From NCBI RefSeq assembly GCF_001975985.1, contig NZ_MTQF01000016.1, positions 1-64,000 on the forward strand: DNA of 64,000 nucleotides, written 5' to 3'. Position 1 is the stretch's first letter. Each line of letters begins with the position of its first letter. This DNA is from [Flexibacter] sp. ATCC 35103. GTDB lineage: Bacteria > Bacteroidota > Bacteroidia > Flavobacteriales > Flavobacteriaceae. Shown here in pieces: positions 28,836 to 37,391 of this stretch. The notes beneath the pieces were generated by a model that worked only from the letters and a program-made list of their open reading frames with translations, was not told where the DNA came from and made no database searches. A program made the translations under genes and the position numbers.

Positions 28836-30520
28836 TGAAAGCATCTACTCAACAAAATATCAAAACGTTAGGTATTACCGTTTTTGTTTTAATCGTTTTA
28901 AATGTATTAGGAAGTTTATTTTTCCACCGCTTTGATTTAACCAAAGACAAACGATATACTTTATCTCAAACTTCTTTACAAATCGTAAAACAGGTTAAAA
29001 ACCCGTTATCGATCAAGATTTACATGCAAGGCGATTTGCCTGCAGATTTCAAACGTTTACAACAAGAAACAAGACAATTACTAGAAGAATTTCAGGCTTA
29101 TAATAGTAATATTGTTTTTGAATTTGTAAATCCTTTAGAAAACGGAGAAGAAGATCTGGATGTTGTAAAATCTTTATATCAAAAAGGGCTTACACCAATA
29201 AATATCACTGTTGACGATAAAGGAAAACAATCTCAGGCAATGGTTTTTCCTTGGGCTGTTGCGGTTTACAACAACAAAGAAGTAAATATTCCTTTATTAA
29301 AAAATATAATGGGAGCTTCTACTACGCAAAAAGTGATTGGATCAATTCAGCATTTAGAATATTCGATTGCTGATGCCATTAATAAAATTAGCAAAGACCG
29401 ACAAAAGAAAGTTGCAATTATAAAAGGAAATGGTGAACTAAGCGAAATTCACATTGCCAAATTATTAAGACAAATTCGCGAAAGCTATTATATTGGTCCA
29501 TTTACATTAGATTCTGTAGCTAAAAATCCAACGGGAACTTTAGACGCTTTAAATAAATATGATCTTGCGATTATCTCTAAACCAACAGAAACTTTCTCTG
29601 ATGAGGAAAAGCAGGTTTTAGACCAATTTATCATGAACGGCGGAAAAACCTTATGGCTAATCGATCAGGTTGCGGCAGATATGGATAGTTTATACAATCA
29701 GGCCGGCGCAACTTTAGCTTATCCAAGAGATTTGAATTTAAATGACATGTTTTTTAAATACGGATTCAGAATCAATCCGGATCTGGTAAAAGACGAACAA
29801 GGAAGCCCAATAAAACTAGCGACAGGAGAACAAGGAAGCGCTACACAATATCAGGATTTTATATGGAAATATGCTCCGCAGGTGTATCCGGCAAGCCAAC
29901 ATCCGATTGTAAAAAATCTGGGCGGAATACGATTTGATTTCGCGAGTCCGATTGATACTTTAAAAAACGGAATTAAAAAAACAGTTTTATTGCAATCGTC
30001 TCCATATTCTAAAACTATTGGAACACCAGTAGAAATCAATTTGAATATTGTAACCGAGAAAACAACTCCTCAGGATTATCTCAACAAAGGAAATATTCCG
30101 TTATCTGTTTTATTAGAAGGTACGTTTCACTCTGCTTTTGAAAATCGTGTTTTGCCTTTTAAGGAAAATTCGTTTTTAGCAAAAGGAAAACCAAACAAAA
30201 TGATTGTAATTGCTGATGGTGATTTGGCGAGAAACCAATTAGATAAAAACATGATGCCGGTTGAATTAGGTTACGATCAACGTACCGGAAATTTGTACGA
30301 CAACAAGGATTTTATGATGAATTGTATTAATTATTTGTTGGATGATACCGGACTTATTAACATTAGAAGTAAAGATGTCAATTTGCCTTTATTGGATAAA
30401 GAGAAAGTTTACGAGAATTATAGTCTGACGCAATTCATAACTATCGGACTTCCAATTCTAATTTTATTAGTTTTTGGATTCGTATTTACTTACATCAGAA
30501 AAAGAAAATACAGCAAATAG
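28835..30520 (+). CDS. gldG: Gliding motility ABC transporter auxiliary protein GldG
   Basis: 561 residues: an N-terminal transmembrane helix (LGITVFVLIVLNVLGSLFFH), a large extracytoplasmic ABC-type auxiliary domain (KRYTLSQTSLQIVKQV, then EFVNPLE, then LWLIDQV) and a C-terminal helix (FITIGLPILILLVFGFVFTYI) followed by a basic tail. Coupled to gldF. The partner ATPase gldA is not in the window. Confidence 0.93.
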   Translation: MKASTQQNIKTLGITVFVLIVLNVLGSLFFHRFDLTKDKRYTLSQTSLQIVKQVKNPLSIKIYMQGDLPADFKRLQQETRQLLEEFQAYNSNIVFEFVNPLENGEEDLDVVKSLYQKGLTPINITVDDKGKQSQAMVFPWAVAVYNNKEVNIPLLKNIMGASTTQKVIGSIQHLEYSIADAINKISKDRQKKVAIIKGNGELSEIHIAKLLRQIRESYYIGPFTLDSVAKNPTGTLDALNKYDLAIISKPTETFSDEEKQVLDQFIMNGGKTLWLIDQVAADMDSLYNQAGATLAYPRDLNLNDMFFKYGFRINPDLVKDEQGSPIKLATGEQGSATQYQDFIWKYAPQVYPASQHPIVKNLGGIRFDFASPIDTLKNGIKKTVLLQSSPYSKTIGTPVEINLNIVTEKTTPQDYLNKGNIPLSVLLEGTFHSAFENRVLPFKENSFLAKGKPNKMIVIADGDLARNQLDKNMMPVELGYDQRTGNLYDNKDFMMNCINYLLDDTGLINIRSKDVNLPLLDKEKVYENYSLTQFITIGLPILILLVFGFVFTYIRKRKYSK

Positions 30521-30535
30521 ATGTTAATAAAAAAA

Positions 30536-30567
30536 TTGCGAAACTAAGATTGTTTACGATATATTTG
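30536..30567 (+). promoter_or_regulatory. dnaN promoter
   Basis: TTG (30536-30538), a 21-bp spacer, and TATATTTG (30560-30567), 60 bp before the dnaN start. This fits the Bacteroidota consensus. Confidence 0.6.
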
Positions 30568-30627
30568 TAAAACCTATCTTAGTTGAAGAAATATTAAGAA
30601 AAAGTGCAAAAAAATAAAACAAAAGAG

Positions 30628-31746
30628 ATGAAATTTATAGTATCGAGTTCGTACTTATTAAAACAATTACAAGTTTTAGGTAGTGTAATCAACAGTAACA
30701 ATACGTTGCCTATTTTAGATAACTTTTTATTTGAACTAGACAATGATGCATTGACAGTTTCGGCTTCGGATCTTGAAACTACAATGTCTGCTACATTATC
30801 AATTGATTCTACAAGTAAAGGAAGCGTGGCCGTGCCTGCTAAACTTTTGCTTGAAATTTTGAAAACGTTTCCGGAACAGCCTTTAACTTTTACTGTTGAA
30901 GAAAATAACACAGTTGAGATTAGTTCAAATTCTGGTAAATATGCTTTAGCTTATGCCGCAGGAGAAGAATTTCCTAAGTCAGTAAGTCTTGAAGATCCTT
31001 CTGTAACACTTGTTCCTGCTGATGTTTTGGCAACTGCTGTAAGTAAAACTATTTTTGCTGCAGGAAACGATGATTTACGTCCGGTAATGTCAGGAGTTTT
31101 CTTCCAGTTTTCTCCAGAAGGTTTAACTTTTGTTGCAACTGATGCTCACAAGTTGGTAAAATATGCCCGTACAGATGTGAAAGCATCTCAGGTAGCTGAT
31201 TTTATTATGCCAAAGAAACCTTTGAATATTTTAAAAAGTATTTTAGGAAGTTCTGATGCCGAAGTAAAAATTGAATACAATGATTCAAATGCGACTTTCT
31301 CATTTGATAATTATATCTTAATGTGTCGTTTAATCGACGGGAAATATCCTAATTACGAAGCTGTAATTCCAAAAGAGAATCCAAATAAATTAATGATCGA
31401 TCGTTCTTTATTTTTAAGCTCTGTTCGTCGTGTGGCAATTTTCTCAAACAAAACAACACACCAAATTCGTTTAAAAATCGCTGGAGCTGAACTTAATGTT
31501 TCTGCAGAAGATATCGATTACTCAAACAAAGCAGAAGAAAGATTGACTTGTGATTATCAAGGAGATGATCTTCAAATTGGTTTCAACTCTCGTTTCTTAA
31601 CAGAGATGTTGACCAACTTACAATCAGACATGATTATGTTAGAAATGTCATTACCTAACAGAGCCGGAATCCTAACACCAGTCGATGGTTTAGAAGAAGG
31701 TGAAACTGTTACAATGTTGGTAATGCCTGTGATGTTAAATAGTTAA
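30628..31746 (+). CDS. dnaN: DNA polymerase III beta subunit (sliding clamp)
   Basis: 372 residues. I start at the ATG at 30628 (MKFIVSSSYLLKQLQVLG), because this is the conserved N-terminus of the clamp; a GTG eight codons upstream also keeps the frame open. Three clamp domains are recognisable, with LRPVMSGVFF, ATDAHKLV and the C-terminal VTMLVMPVML. It forms the ring that tethers the replicative polymerase. There is no dnaA next to it, which is usual in this phylum. Confidence 0.96.
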   Translation: MKFIVSSSYLLKQLQVLGSVINSNNTLPILDNFLFELDNDALTVSASDLETTMSATLSIDSTSKGSVAVPAKLLLEILKTFPEQPLTFTVEENNTVEISSNSGKYALAYAAGEEFPKSVSLEDPSVTLVPADVLATAVSKTIFAAGNDDLRPVMSGVFFQFSPEGLTFVATDAHKLVKYARTDVKASQVADFIMPKKPLNILKSILGSSDAEVKIEYNDSNATFSFDNYILMCRLIDGKYPNYEAVIPKENPNKLMIDRSLFLSSVRRVAIFSNKTTHQIRLKIAGAELNVSAEDIDYSNKAEERLTCDYQGDDLQIGFNSRFLTEMLTNLQSDMIMLEMSLPNRAGILTPVDGLEEGETVTMLVMPVMLNS

Positions 31747-31850
31747 CATCAAAACTTCTTTTTGTTACAGGGATCTTTTTTAGTTTCAAATTAAAGACAT
31801 ATCATTGTAAAAAAAAACATCGCTATTAACCAACCATTTTTTATACCTGG

Positions 31851-31890
31851 AAACCGCAATTCTGATAAAGAGTTGCGGTTTTTTATTTTT
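31851..31890 (+). terminator. dnaN terminator
   Basis: The stem AAACCGCAA / TTGCGGTTT is followed by a T-rich run, about 105 bp after the stop codon. Confidence 0.75.
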
Positions 31891-31906
31891 AGTCACTTTT
31901 TACCGT

Positions 31907-31939
31907 AAACCCGACAGGTTTTAAAAACCTGTCGGGTTT
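31907..31939. repeat. Palindromic repeat, AACCCGACAGGTTTT type, copy 2
   Basis: 16-base perfect arms (31907-31922 and 31924-31939) around a single base. Same element as at 483-513. It is followed closely by TTGAAACCTGAAAC words (31951-31980), which belong to the 27952 repeat family. Confidence 0.8.
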
Positions 31940-31967
31940 GTCATTCAGAAAACTTGAAACCTGAAAC

Positions 31968-32000
31968 TTGAAACCTGAAACAATTTTTTCTTTAACTTTG
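31968..32000 (+). promoter_or_regulatory. Promoter of the DsbA-like gene
   Basis: TTG (31968-31970) inside the CTTGAAACCTGAAA repeat words, a 22-bp spacer, then TAACTTTG (31993-32000). The box ends 4 bp before the ATG, which would give an almost leaderless transcript. Confidence 0.5.
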
Positions 32001-32004
32001 TAAT

Positions 32005-32634
32005 ATGAAAATAGAAATTTGGTCGGACATCATGTGTCCGTTTTGTTATATCGGAAAAAGACAACTGGAAACAGCTTTAGCTGAATTTCCAAATAGTGAA
32101 TTTGAAATAGAGTGGAAAAGTTTTCAACTTGATCCAACTATTACGCCGCAATCTGGCAAAGATGTTTATACGTTTTTAGCCGAACGAAAAGGCATTTCAG
32201 TTGAGCAATCAATAGAAATGCATAAAGGTGTCACAGAACGCGCAAAAAGCGTTGGTTTGGATTATCATTTTGAAAAAGCCATTATCTCAAATTCTTTAAC
32301 TTCACATCGTATTATACAATTGGCTAAAGCCAAAAAATTAGGCGATGAAATGGAAGAAATTTTCTTTAAAGCTTATTTTACAGAAGGAAGAGATTTGAAT
32401 GATCCTGAAACTTTAATCGAATTAGCAGTAAAAGCAGGTTTAGATTCTAATGACGTAAAGGAAGTGATTGAGAATGAAAACCTTTATCTAAACAATGTTC
32501 ATTCTGATATTCATGAAGCAAATGAAATTGGCGTGCAGGGAGTTCCGTTTTTTGTTTTTGACAGGAAATATGCCGTTTCAGGAGCTCAGCCTGTTGAGGC
32601 TTTTGTACAGACTATTACAGAAGGATTGAAGTAA
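32005..32634 (+). CDS. DsbA family oxidoreductase (FrnE-like)
   Basis: 209 residues. Thioredoxin-like fold with the active site CPFC close to the N-terminus (IEIWSDIMCPFCYIGKRQLE), a helical insertion, and the cis-Pro loop GVQGVPFFVFD. No signal peptide, so it is cytosolic, like the FrnE/HCCA-isomerase branch. It probably acts as a disulfide oxidoreductase; its partner is not visible. Confidence 0.9.
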   Translation: MKIEIWSDIMCPFCYIGKRQLETALAEFPNSEFEIEWKSFQLDPTITPQSGKDVYTFLAERKGISVEQSIEMHKGVTERAKSVGLDYHFEKAIISNSLTSHRIIQLAKAKKLGDEMEEIFFKAYFTEGRDLNDPETLIELAVKAGLDSNDVKEVIENENLYLNNVHSDIHEANEIGVQGVPFFVFDRKYAVSGAQPVEAFVQTITEGLK

Positions 32635-32640
32635 GATTTT

Positions 32641-32930
32641 TTAGAAGCAAGATGCTAGAAACAAGAGTCAAGATTATAGAGTAAAGAATAAAGAGTATAG
32701 ATGTTTTACTTTGTGACTACGTTGTGCTCTTCGACTTCGCTCAGAGTGACAAGCGATATTTGTCATGTTGAGCGCAGTCGAAGCAGTCAAAGTGAATCAA
32801 CCCTAACTTTAGATTCAATCTTAAAGACAATCAAGATAAAAATCTAAAATCTTGCTTCTATACTCTTTATTATATACTCTTTATTCTATATTCTATATTC
32901 TTTATTCTATACTCTTTCCTCTTTAAATCA
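32641..32930. repeat. Nested intergenic repeat island
   Basis: An outer inverted word TAGAAGCAAGAT (32642-32653) pairs with 32849-32860, and ATAAAGAGTATAG (about 32688-32700) with 32858-32870. Inside lies an imperfect palindrome, CTTCGACTTCGCTCAG at 32729 against CTGAGCG-type words ending CGCAGTCGAAG at 32783. The right side is a degenerate tandem of TATACTCTTTATTC units (32858-32930). No gene. Confidence 0.7.
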
Positions 32931-34695
32931 CCCCCATTTTCTGCATTAAAAAAGTAGCGCTTTTATTTTTGCAGATTCCGTTACGGAGTTTGTAGTCAAA
33001 ATGAAGTTCGTTGTTCTGAATCTCTACTTCAAAACATTGATTGGTTAAAGTATTTGGATATTCGTTTGTTGTTAAACATACTTCGATATCGTGTGTGGCT
33101 ATGGCGCCAATTGCATTTTTGGCAATAATCTTTTTCACTACTTCAATTGTTCCGTTTCGTTTGTCGTCAGAGTTTGTTCCTCTTAAAATTTCGTCTAATA
33201 AAACAAACGCCGGCTGATCTTCCAATGCATCCATAATTTGTTTTAAACGCTTGATTTCGGCAAAGAAATAAGATTCGCTATCTGCTAAAGAGTCCGATAA
33301 TCTCATTGAAACTAAAACTGGAAGTGGATGAATGTTAGCTTTTGAAGCACAAACAACTGAACCTACTCCGCCTAATACCATATTGATTCCTAAACTTCTT
33401 AAAAAAGTACTTTTTCCGGACATATTAGAACCCGTAAGAATCATAAACGATTCCGGATAAAAATGAGTGTCATTCCCTACTCTAGTTTCAGGATTCAGCA
33501 ACGGATGACTCAAATCCGAGAATCCTATTTTATACTCAGAATTGATTTCAGGAAAAACAAAATCCGGATTATTGTAAGCTAAGTTTGCATAACTATTTAA
33601 AGCTTCAAATTCTCCAATAATTTCAATCCATTTTTCAAGTTCCGTCGAATAATTTTCTTTCCATTTTAATAAAGCTCTTAAAACGTGAAGATTAAATAAA
33701 AATGTTCCGTTAAAAACTATTGCGGTAACAAAATTATTAATGGTGTCCATTCTCGAAAACAACTCAGACAGATCTTTTAAATGTTTACTTGCGGTTGCAT
33801 TCTTAAAAATAAGTTGTTGCTGTAAAGCGATCAGTTTTTTGGATTGAAAAGGCTCTTTTTCAATTTTCTCCACTAATAAACTGTATTGTTTGATAATTTT
33901 ATCAACGTTATCAGCCTTTGCAATTTCAGATTGAATTCGTTTAAACGATTGCCCCAAAACCACTAAATTCCCAATAAAAACATAGGTTAGATACGATAAT
34001 AATATTGTTTTTGAAGTGATAAAATACGCTGCTAAAATCCCGAAAAACAAAGTTGGAAGAATAATCGATAGTGCAATTAAAGCTTTAGGTAATGTATTAT
34101 TTTTAAATGGATTCCAATATACTAACGAATTATAAGAATTCTTAGAATCATTACTAATCATGGCAAGTGCAAGGAAATCCTGACGCCAGTCTATTTTAGT
34201 TTTAAGTTCATTGATGGCTTCCTGATTTTCGAGAATCGTTTTATTAGGCAACAAATTCAATAATTGATTGGCTAATGTTTTTTTACCGATAAAAGTGGCG
34301 GTTCTGTTTAGATTTTGAAATAAAGAATGTTCTCCAAAAATATCTAAATCGTAAGCATACGGATGATGAAAATTATTGAATTCAATTCCGTTTTCAAAAG
34401 GAATTTTTTCTCTATTTAAATAGGTAATTTCATTTTGATTGAGTTTCAAAATTGCTGTAGTAAGCTGTTTCTGAAAAGACAATCCTGAATGGATTCGCAT
34501 TAAAACAATAAAACCAACAAAAGACAGGAAAGCAAAAACTGCGTAAAGTATCTCATTGGTTTTTATATAATAAAACAGTAAAAACAAACAAAGAAAAACA
34601 CTTAAAAGGCGCAGGATACTTATGCTATTGTATCTTTTATTGATTTTATTAAAAATTGTAGTGTATTGTTGAACTTTAGTTTGATATGCTTCCAT
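32923..34695 (-). CDS. Membrane-anchored MutS-like ATPase
   Basis: 590 residues. It lacks the N-terminal mismatch-recognition and connector domains of MutS. Instead there are two hydrophobic pairs near residues 25-67 and 205-250. The C-terminal MutS ATPase is complete: Walker A TGSNMSGKST, Walker B FVLLDEILRGTNSDDK, and a conserved AIATHDIEV. It is typical of a Bacteroidota family annotated as DNA mismatch repair protein, though the membrane segments and missing recognition domain make classical repair unlikely. Confidence 0.85.
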   Translation of the reverse strand: MEAYQTKVQQYTTIFNKINKRYNSISILRLLSVFLCLFLLFYYIKTNEILYAVFAFLSFVGFIVLMRIHSGLSFQKQLTTAILKLNQNEITYLNREKIPFENGIEFNNFHHPYAYDLDIFGEHSLFQNLNRTATFIGKKTLANQLLNLLPNKTILENQEAINELKTKIDWRQDFLALAMISNDSKNSYNSLVYWNPFKNNTLPKALIALSIILPTLFFGILAAYFITSKTILLSYLTYVFIGNLVVLGQSFKRIQSEIAKADNVDKIIKQYSLLVEKIEKEPFQSKKLIALQQQLIFKNATASKHLKDLSELFSRMDTINNFVTAIVFNGTFLFNLHVLRALLKWKENYSTELEKWIEIIGEFEALNSYANLAYNNPDFVFPEINSEYKIGFSDLSHPLLNPETRVGNDTHFYPESFMILTGSNMSGKSTFLRSLGINMVLGGVGSVVCASKANIHPLPVLVSMRLSDSLADSESYFFAEIKRLKQIMDALEDQPAFVLLDEILRGTNSDDKRNGTIEVVKKIIAKNAIGAIATHDIEVCLTTNEYPNTLTNQCFEVEIQNNELHFDYKLRNGICKNKSATFLMQKMGVI

Positions 34696-34715
34696 TTTTT
34701 TAATTTAATGAAATA

Positions 34716-34723
34716 CAAATATA
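34716..34723 (-). promoter_or_regulatory. Putative -7 box of the MutS-like gene
   Basis: TATATTTG on the minus strand, 21 bp before the start codon. Confidence 0.4.
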
Positions 34724-34760
34724 GGTTTTACACTTACAAATTTACTATCTAAACATAATT

Positions 34761-35594
34761 TTAGGTTTCATGCATTACTAATACTGGTACAGAAACTTCT
34801 TTGGCTATTTTTTTTGTAAAACTAGACTCAAAAAGACTTTCAAAAAAGGATCTTTTATGGGTTATGGTGGTAAGAATATCAATGTCTTTATACAATATAA
34901 AGTCCAGAATGGTTTCTTTAACTTCATCACTTGGCAATACCAGAAATTCGACATTTTCGTTTGCAAATTCTTTCTCCCATTCTTTAATCGTTACATCAGC
35001 AACATCTGAACCTGAGGTTTTAACATATAAGCTTTTAACTTTTGCGTTTGTTTTTTTAGCAATATTCAAAACTTTTCTAAGTTCGACTTTATCTTTTTCA
35101 CGATAACGGGTGGTAAAACCAATTGTTTTTATTTTCTTGAATTTCGCATCTGCGGGAATGCATAAAACGGGTACTTTTACTTCTGAAATAACAGAACTTG
35201 TATTTGATCCTAAAAAGAATTTGGTCCAGTCTGAAATTCCCGATGTTCCCATGATAACAAAATCTATATGATCATCTTCTACGGCATTTTTTAAGTTATA
35301 AATCAAATCACCATCCATCAAACGGTGTTTTATTACAATATCTTCTAAATTTCGTTCTATGGCGATGGTTCTTAATTTTGGAATTTCATCTTTAAACATC
35401 TCAAATTTAGCCAATTCGATAGAGTTATAAATTGTGGCATAATTCTCCGGAAAAAACTGACTATCATAAACCGGTATTTCAAATGTATGCAACAAAATAA
35501 GCTCTGCATTAACAATTTTAGCAAATTCTAAAGCATGTACAAATGCATTTGTAGCAGAGTCGGAAAAATCGGTGGGAAATAATATTTTTTTCAT
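34761..35594 (-). CDS. Universal stress protein, tandem USP domains
   Basis: 277 residues from the ATG at 35594 (MKKILFPTDFSDSATNAF), the normal family start; the frame extends further upstream without homologous sequence. The first USP domain ends with the nucleotide-loop-like MGTSG; a second, more divergent domain follows and ends VPVLVMHET. Cytosolic, probably ATP-binding. A -7 box TAAATTTG lies at 35624-35631, upstream of the chosen start. Confidence 0.88.
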   Translation of the reverse strand: MKKILFPTDFSDSATNAFVHALEFAKIVNAELILLHTFEIPVYDSQFFPENYATIYNSIELAKFEMFKDEIPKLRTIAIERNLEDIVIKHRLMDGDLIYNLKNAVEDDHIDFVIMGTSGISDWTKFFLGSNTSSVISEVKVPVLCIPADAKFKKIKTIGFTTRYREKDKVELRKVLNIAKKTNAKVKSLYVKTSGSDVADVTIKEWEKEFANENVEFLVLPSDEVKETILDFILYKDIDILTTITHKRSFFESLFESSFTKKIAKEVSVPVLVMHET

Positions 35595-35623
35595 TTTGAT
35601 TCGGATTTTAGAAGTTGTTCTCT

Positions 35624-35631
35624 CAAATTTA
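35624..35631 (-). promoter_or_regulatory. Putative -7 box of the universal stress protein gene
   Basis: TAAATTTG on the minus strand, 29 bp before the chosen ATG and inside the longer possible ORF, which supports the shorter protein. Confidence 0.45.
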
Positions 35632-35743
35632 GTCATTCTAAAAACAAAATGCTCTGACAATTATCAGTATTTTAACATTTTATAAATATGGAAAAGGCAT
35701 ATCTTCCATGCGAGTTCAAGAGACAACTTTAGGGCTTTTTTTA

Positions 35744-35751
35744 TACCTTTG
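35744..35751 (+). promoter_or_regulatory. -7 box of mnmE, directly before the start codon
   Basis: TACCTTTG ends 4 bp before the ATG at 35756. Transcription from it would begin at or next to the ATG, giving a leaderless mRNA. No obvious -33 TTG. Confidence 0.45.
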
Positions 35752-35755
35752 CACC

Positions 35756-37156
35756 ATGATAAATCAAGATTCTATAGTTGCATTGGCGACTCCTTCAGGA
35801 GCTGGAGCTATTGCTATAATCCGAATTTCAGGTGCTGATGCTATTGCCATCGGAAATTCTGTTTTTAAATCAATCAAAAACAAAGACTTAACCAGGCAGA
35901 AAACCCATACATTACATCTTGGTCATATTATTGATGGTTCGAAAACACTTGACGAAGTATTAATTTCTGTTTTTAAAGGTCCAAACTCCTATACAGGCGA
36001 AAATACAGTTGAAATTTCTTGTCATGGATCAACTTATATTCAGCAGCAAATTATTCAGTTATTATTGCGAAAAGGATGCCGTATGGCTGATGCAGGAGAA
36101 TTTACTTTAAGAGCTTTTCTTAACGGAAAATTAGATTTATCCCAAGCTGAGGCTGTTGCTGATTTGATTTCATCAGATAACGAGGCTTCTCATCAAATTG
36201 CAATGCAGCAAATGCGCGGTGGTTTTAGTAATGAAATTGCCAAATTACGTGAAGAATTACTGAATTTTGCCTCTCTAATTGAATTAGAATTGGATTTTGC
36301 GGAAGAAGATGTCGAATTTGCTGACAGAACTCAGTTTCATGAATTATTAAACAGAATTGAATTTGTACTGAAACGTTTAATCGATTCATTTGCTGTGGGA
36401 AATGTAATCAAAAACGGAATTCCGGTTGCTATTGTTGGGGAACCAAACGTAGGGAAATCGACATTGCTGAACGCTTTATTAAACGAAGAACGCGCCATTG
36501 TATCTGACATTGCGGGAACAACCCGTGATACTATTGAAGATGAATTGGTGATTGGCGGAATTGGTTTTAGATTTATTGATACTGCAGGAATTCGTGAAAC
36601 TAAAGATGTTGTAGAAAGCATTGGAATTAAAAAAACGTTTGAAAAAATAGAACAGGCACAGCTTGTTATCTATCTTATGGATAGTTTAAAGTTTCAGGTT
36701 TCAAGTGCTTCGTTTATAGTTGAAATTGAAAAAATAAAAAATAAATATCCCTTAAAAGAAATTTTAATTGTTTGCAATAAAATCGATCAATTAAGCACTG
36801 ATGAACTTCGACAAGTACATCAAGAACTTGAAACTTTAAACCTGAAACAAATTTTTTTAAGTGCCAAAGAAAACATTGGTGTTGAAGAATTAAAGAATCA
36901 ATTGCTTTCTTTTGTAAACACTGGTGCACTTCGCAATAATGAAACAATTGTTACTAATACAAGACATTACGATTCTTTACTAAAAGCTTTAGATGAAATA
37001 CAAAAAGTAAAATTTGGTCTCGAAACGAATCTTTCAAGTGACTTGATTGCACTTGATATTCGTGAAGCTTTATACCAATTTGGGTTGATTACAGGTCAGG
37101 TTTCAAATGATGAATTGCTGGGGAATATTTTTGCTAATTTCTGCATCGGCAAATAG
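35756..37156 (+). CDS. mnmE: tRNA uridine-5-carboxymethylaminomethyl modification GTPase MnmE
   Basis: 466 residues from the ATG at 35756 (INQDSIVALATPSGAGAIAIIRISG), the conserved start; the upstream frame is unrelated and overlaps the promoter. The N-terminal THF-binding domain, helical domain and inserted G domain are present: G1 GEPNVGKST, G3 DTAG, G4 NKID, and the C-terminal FCIGK with its invariant Cys. With MnmG it modifies the tRNA wobble uridine. Two loops of the G domain (residues about 309-317 and 355-365) are encoded by palindromic repeat words found elsewhere between genes. Confidence 0.96.
   Translation: MINQDSIVALATPSGAGAIAIIRISGADAIAIGNSVFKSIKNKDLTRQKTHTLHLGHIIDGSKTLDEVLISVFKGPNSYTGENTVEISCHGSTYIQQQIIQLLLRKGCRMADAGEFTLRAFLNGKLDLSQAEAVADLISSDNEASHQIAMQQMRGGFSNEIAKLREELLNFASLIELELDFAEEDVEFADRTQFHELLNRIEFVLKRLIDSFAVGNVIKNGIPVAIVGEPNVGKSTLLNALLNEERAIVSDIAGTTRDTIEDELVIGGIGFRFIDTAGIRETKDVVESIGIKKTFEKIEQAQLVIYLMDSLKFQVSSASFIVEIEKIKNKYPLKEILIVCNKIDQLSTDELRQVHQELETLNLKQIFLSAKENIGVEELKNQLLSFVNTGALRNNETIVTNTRHYDSLLKALDEIQKVKFGLETNLSSDLIALDIREALYQFGLITGQVSNDELLGNIFANFCIGK
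36682..36850. repeat. Palindromic repeat arms within the mnmE reading frame
   Basis: Positions 36682-36706 are identical over 25 bases to 27952-27976. A second arm with ACTTGAAAC, TTTAAAC and CCTGAAAC words, the inverse vocabulary, lies at 36826-36850. Both arms are read in frame without disturbing the GTPase motifs between them. Confidence 0.75.
37139..37156 (+). other. Possible integration site at the 3' end of mnmE
   Basis: The last 18 bases, TTCTGCATCGGCAAATAG, encode the invariant FCIGK stop. In Enterobacteria the equivalent 18 bases of mnmE (trmE) are, from memory, the attachment site of the SGI1 family. Sequence directly after it here is accessory in character. I noticed no second copy to the right, so use as an attachment site is only a possibility. 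Confidence 0.25.
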
Positions 37157-37189
37157 AGAGACAAAATAAAACAAAATAAAAACAAACAA

Positions 37190-37230
37190 ACGAGTTAAAG
37201 CATTGATAAATAATGCTTTAACTCGTTTTT
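37190..37230 (+). terminator. mnmE terminator
   Basis: A perfect 15-base stem (ACGAGTTAAAGCATT / AATGCTTTAACTCGT) followed by T9, 34 bp after the stop codon. Confidence 0.88.
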
Positions 37231-37277
37231 TTTTCTTTACGCTTTCTTTTGGATGTTAGGTGATGTTTTGATTAAAT

Positions 37278-37314
37278 TTGTACCTCATTTGTACCTCAAA
37301 ATTTTAAGGTACAA
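37278..37314. repeat. TTTGTACCTCA direct repeat plus inverted AAGGTACAA
   Basis: TTTGTACCTCA occurs at 37278-37288 and 37288-37298; AAGGTACAA, an inverted form, is at 37306-37314. This cluster of short arms resembles recombinase or regulator binding sites seen near integrase genes, but no integrase is present. Confidence 0.45.
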
Positions 37315-37391
37315 TTAATATTTTTTTTGGGCCAAATGATGGCACATAGAGACACACATAGTTACAGTGGGACACTTAAAGTCACATTTCT

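Noticed and set aside
32641..32930. Tandem ACTCTTTAT units as a CRISPR array
   Set aside because: Units are short, degenerate and without unique spacers; no cas genes are in the window.
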